The translations under genes were made by a program, and so were the position numbers. From an uncultured Anaplasmataceae bacterium (lineage in GTDB: Bacteria > Pseudomonadota > Alphaproteobacteria > Rickettsiales > CAIPFW01): a stretch of 7,767 nucleotides of DNA. Location of the stretch: contig CAIPFW010000180.1 in assembly GCA_903864455.1 (NCBI GenBank), forward strand, positions 1 through 7,767, written 5' to 3'. The notes under the pieces are model-generated. The model was not told the origin of the DNA. It searched no databases and saw nothing but the letters and a program-made list of their open reading frames with translations. Positions 7,547 through 7,767 of this stretch are shown here, one piece after another; the first letter of the stretch is position 1; each line of letters begins with the position of its first letter.

Positions 7547-7577
7547 TATGAAAATTTTTTATAAATTCGCTTTTGTA

Positions 7578-7604
7578 ATTATATATATTAATAATTATTG
7601 TCAA
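7578..7604 (-). promoter_or_regulatory. Near-consensus sigma-70 promoter of the 596-aa gene
   Basis: On the minus strand there is a perfect -35 TTGACA (7599-7604) and a perfect -10 TATAAT (7578-7583) with a 15-bp, purely A/T spacer. The short spacer is the only flaw; overlapping TATATA/TAATTA choices would give 13 or 17 bp. Transcription would begin about 25 nt before the ATG at 7546. Two copies of a palindromic 10-mer flank the -35 box. Confidence 0.6.
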
Positions 7605-7618
7605 CAGAAATAATTATT
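7590..7618. repeat. Two identical 10-bp palindromes flanking the -35 box
   Basis: AATAATTATT, which is its own reverse complement, occurs at 7590-7599 and 7609-7618, with starts 19 bp apart. One copy lies in the promoter spacer and touches the -35 hexamer; the other is just upstream, where an UP element would be. Either a dimeric regulator site or AT-rich chance could explain this. Confidence 0.45.
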
Positions 7619-7706
7619 ATTTTTTCAAAAAAAGTTACTTTTAATGATTAAAATATTTTACAGTTTTGATGTTTTGAGTAAATTGAATAAGAATTTGATA
7701 AAAAAA

Positions 7707-7767
7707 TGGTGGGTCTGAGAGGACTCGAACCTCCGGCCTTACGCTTATCAGGCGTACGCTCTAACCA
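7707..7767 (-). tRNA. tRNA-Ile (GAU), 5' part beyond the window
   Basis: The minus strand shows the 3' 61 nt of a tRNA. It starts within the D-loop with TGGTTAGAGCG, as in typical tRNA-Ile(GAU). It continues with a perfect 5-bp anticodon stem (TACGC/GCGTA) around loop CTGATAA, whose anticodon GAT is at 7747-7749. A T-arm (GGAGG, TTCGAGT, CCTCT) follows, then the acceptor strand CAGACCC, discriminator A and an encoded CCA at 7707-7709. About 16 nt of the 5' end are missing. A run of seven T follows the CCA on the transcript strand (7700-7706), which may help release the transcript. The next gene downstream is a protein gene, not tRNA-Ala or 23S rRNA. Confidence 0.95.

Noticed and set aside
5684..7767. 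Genomic island integrated at the 3' end of the tRNA-Ile gene
   Set aside because: tRNA 3' ends are common integration sites, and orphan genes lie next to this one. I found no repeat of the tRNA 3' end elsewhere in the window, no integrase, and no shift in base composition.

Overview
This is an AT-rich window, roughly one third G+C by eye. It holds two conserved housekeeping genes, two unrecognised genes and the 3' part of a tRNA gene. NusA and IF-2 are of the bacterial type and lie directly next to each other as nusA-infB. IF-2 carries an N-terminal TLKL-type element like those of alphaproteobacteria. No gene start has a Shine-Dalgarno sequence, and tRNA-Ile(GAU) is followed by a protein gene rather than by tRNA-Ala and 23S rRNA. 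Together these suggest a host-associated, reduced alphaproteobacterium, most likely of the Rickettsiales (inference; I cannot name a genus).

Layout: 62-2785 (-) is infB, followed by a strand-specific stem-loop at 22-52. 2804-4471 (-) is nusA, 18 nt upstream of infB and surely co-transcribed with it. 4472-4762 is a 291-nt divergent intergenic region with weak promoter candidates, a few short palindromes and a short stretch resembling the 3' part of the next gene. 4763-5683 (+) encodes a 306-aa acidic protein of unknown function with an N-terminal cysteine cluster and a degenerate 10-residue tandem repeat. 5684-5755 is a short convergent gap. 5756-7546 (-) encodes a 596-aa multi-pass membrane protein of unknown function, preceded by a near-consensus sigma-70 promoter. 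7707-7767 (-) is tRNA-Ile(GAU), cut by the window edge.

NusA (transcription elongation, pausing and antitermination) and IF-2 (the GTPase that delivers initiator tRNA to the 30S subunit) form the ancient nusA-infB transcription/translation operon. The usual first gene, rimP, is absent immediately upstream, and no ylxR gene lies between the two. The two orphan genes converge on each other and sit between this operon and the 3' end of the tRNA gene. They are the least explained part of the window, but nothing in the sequence ties them to one shared function. I see no transposase, integrase, CRISPR array, toxin-antitoxin pair or recognisable defence system.
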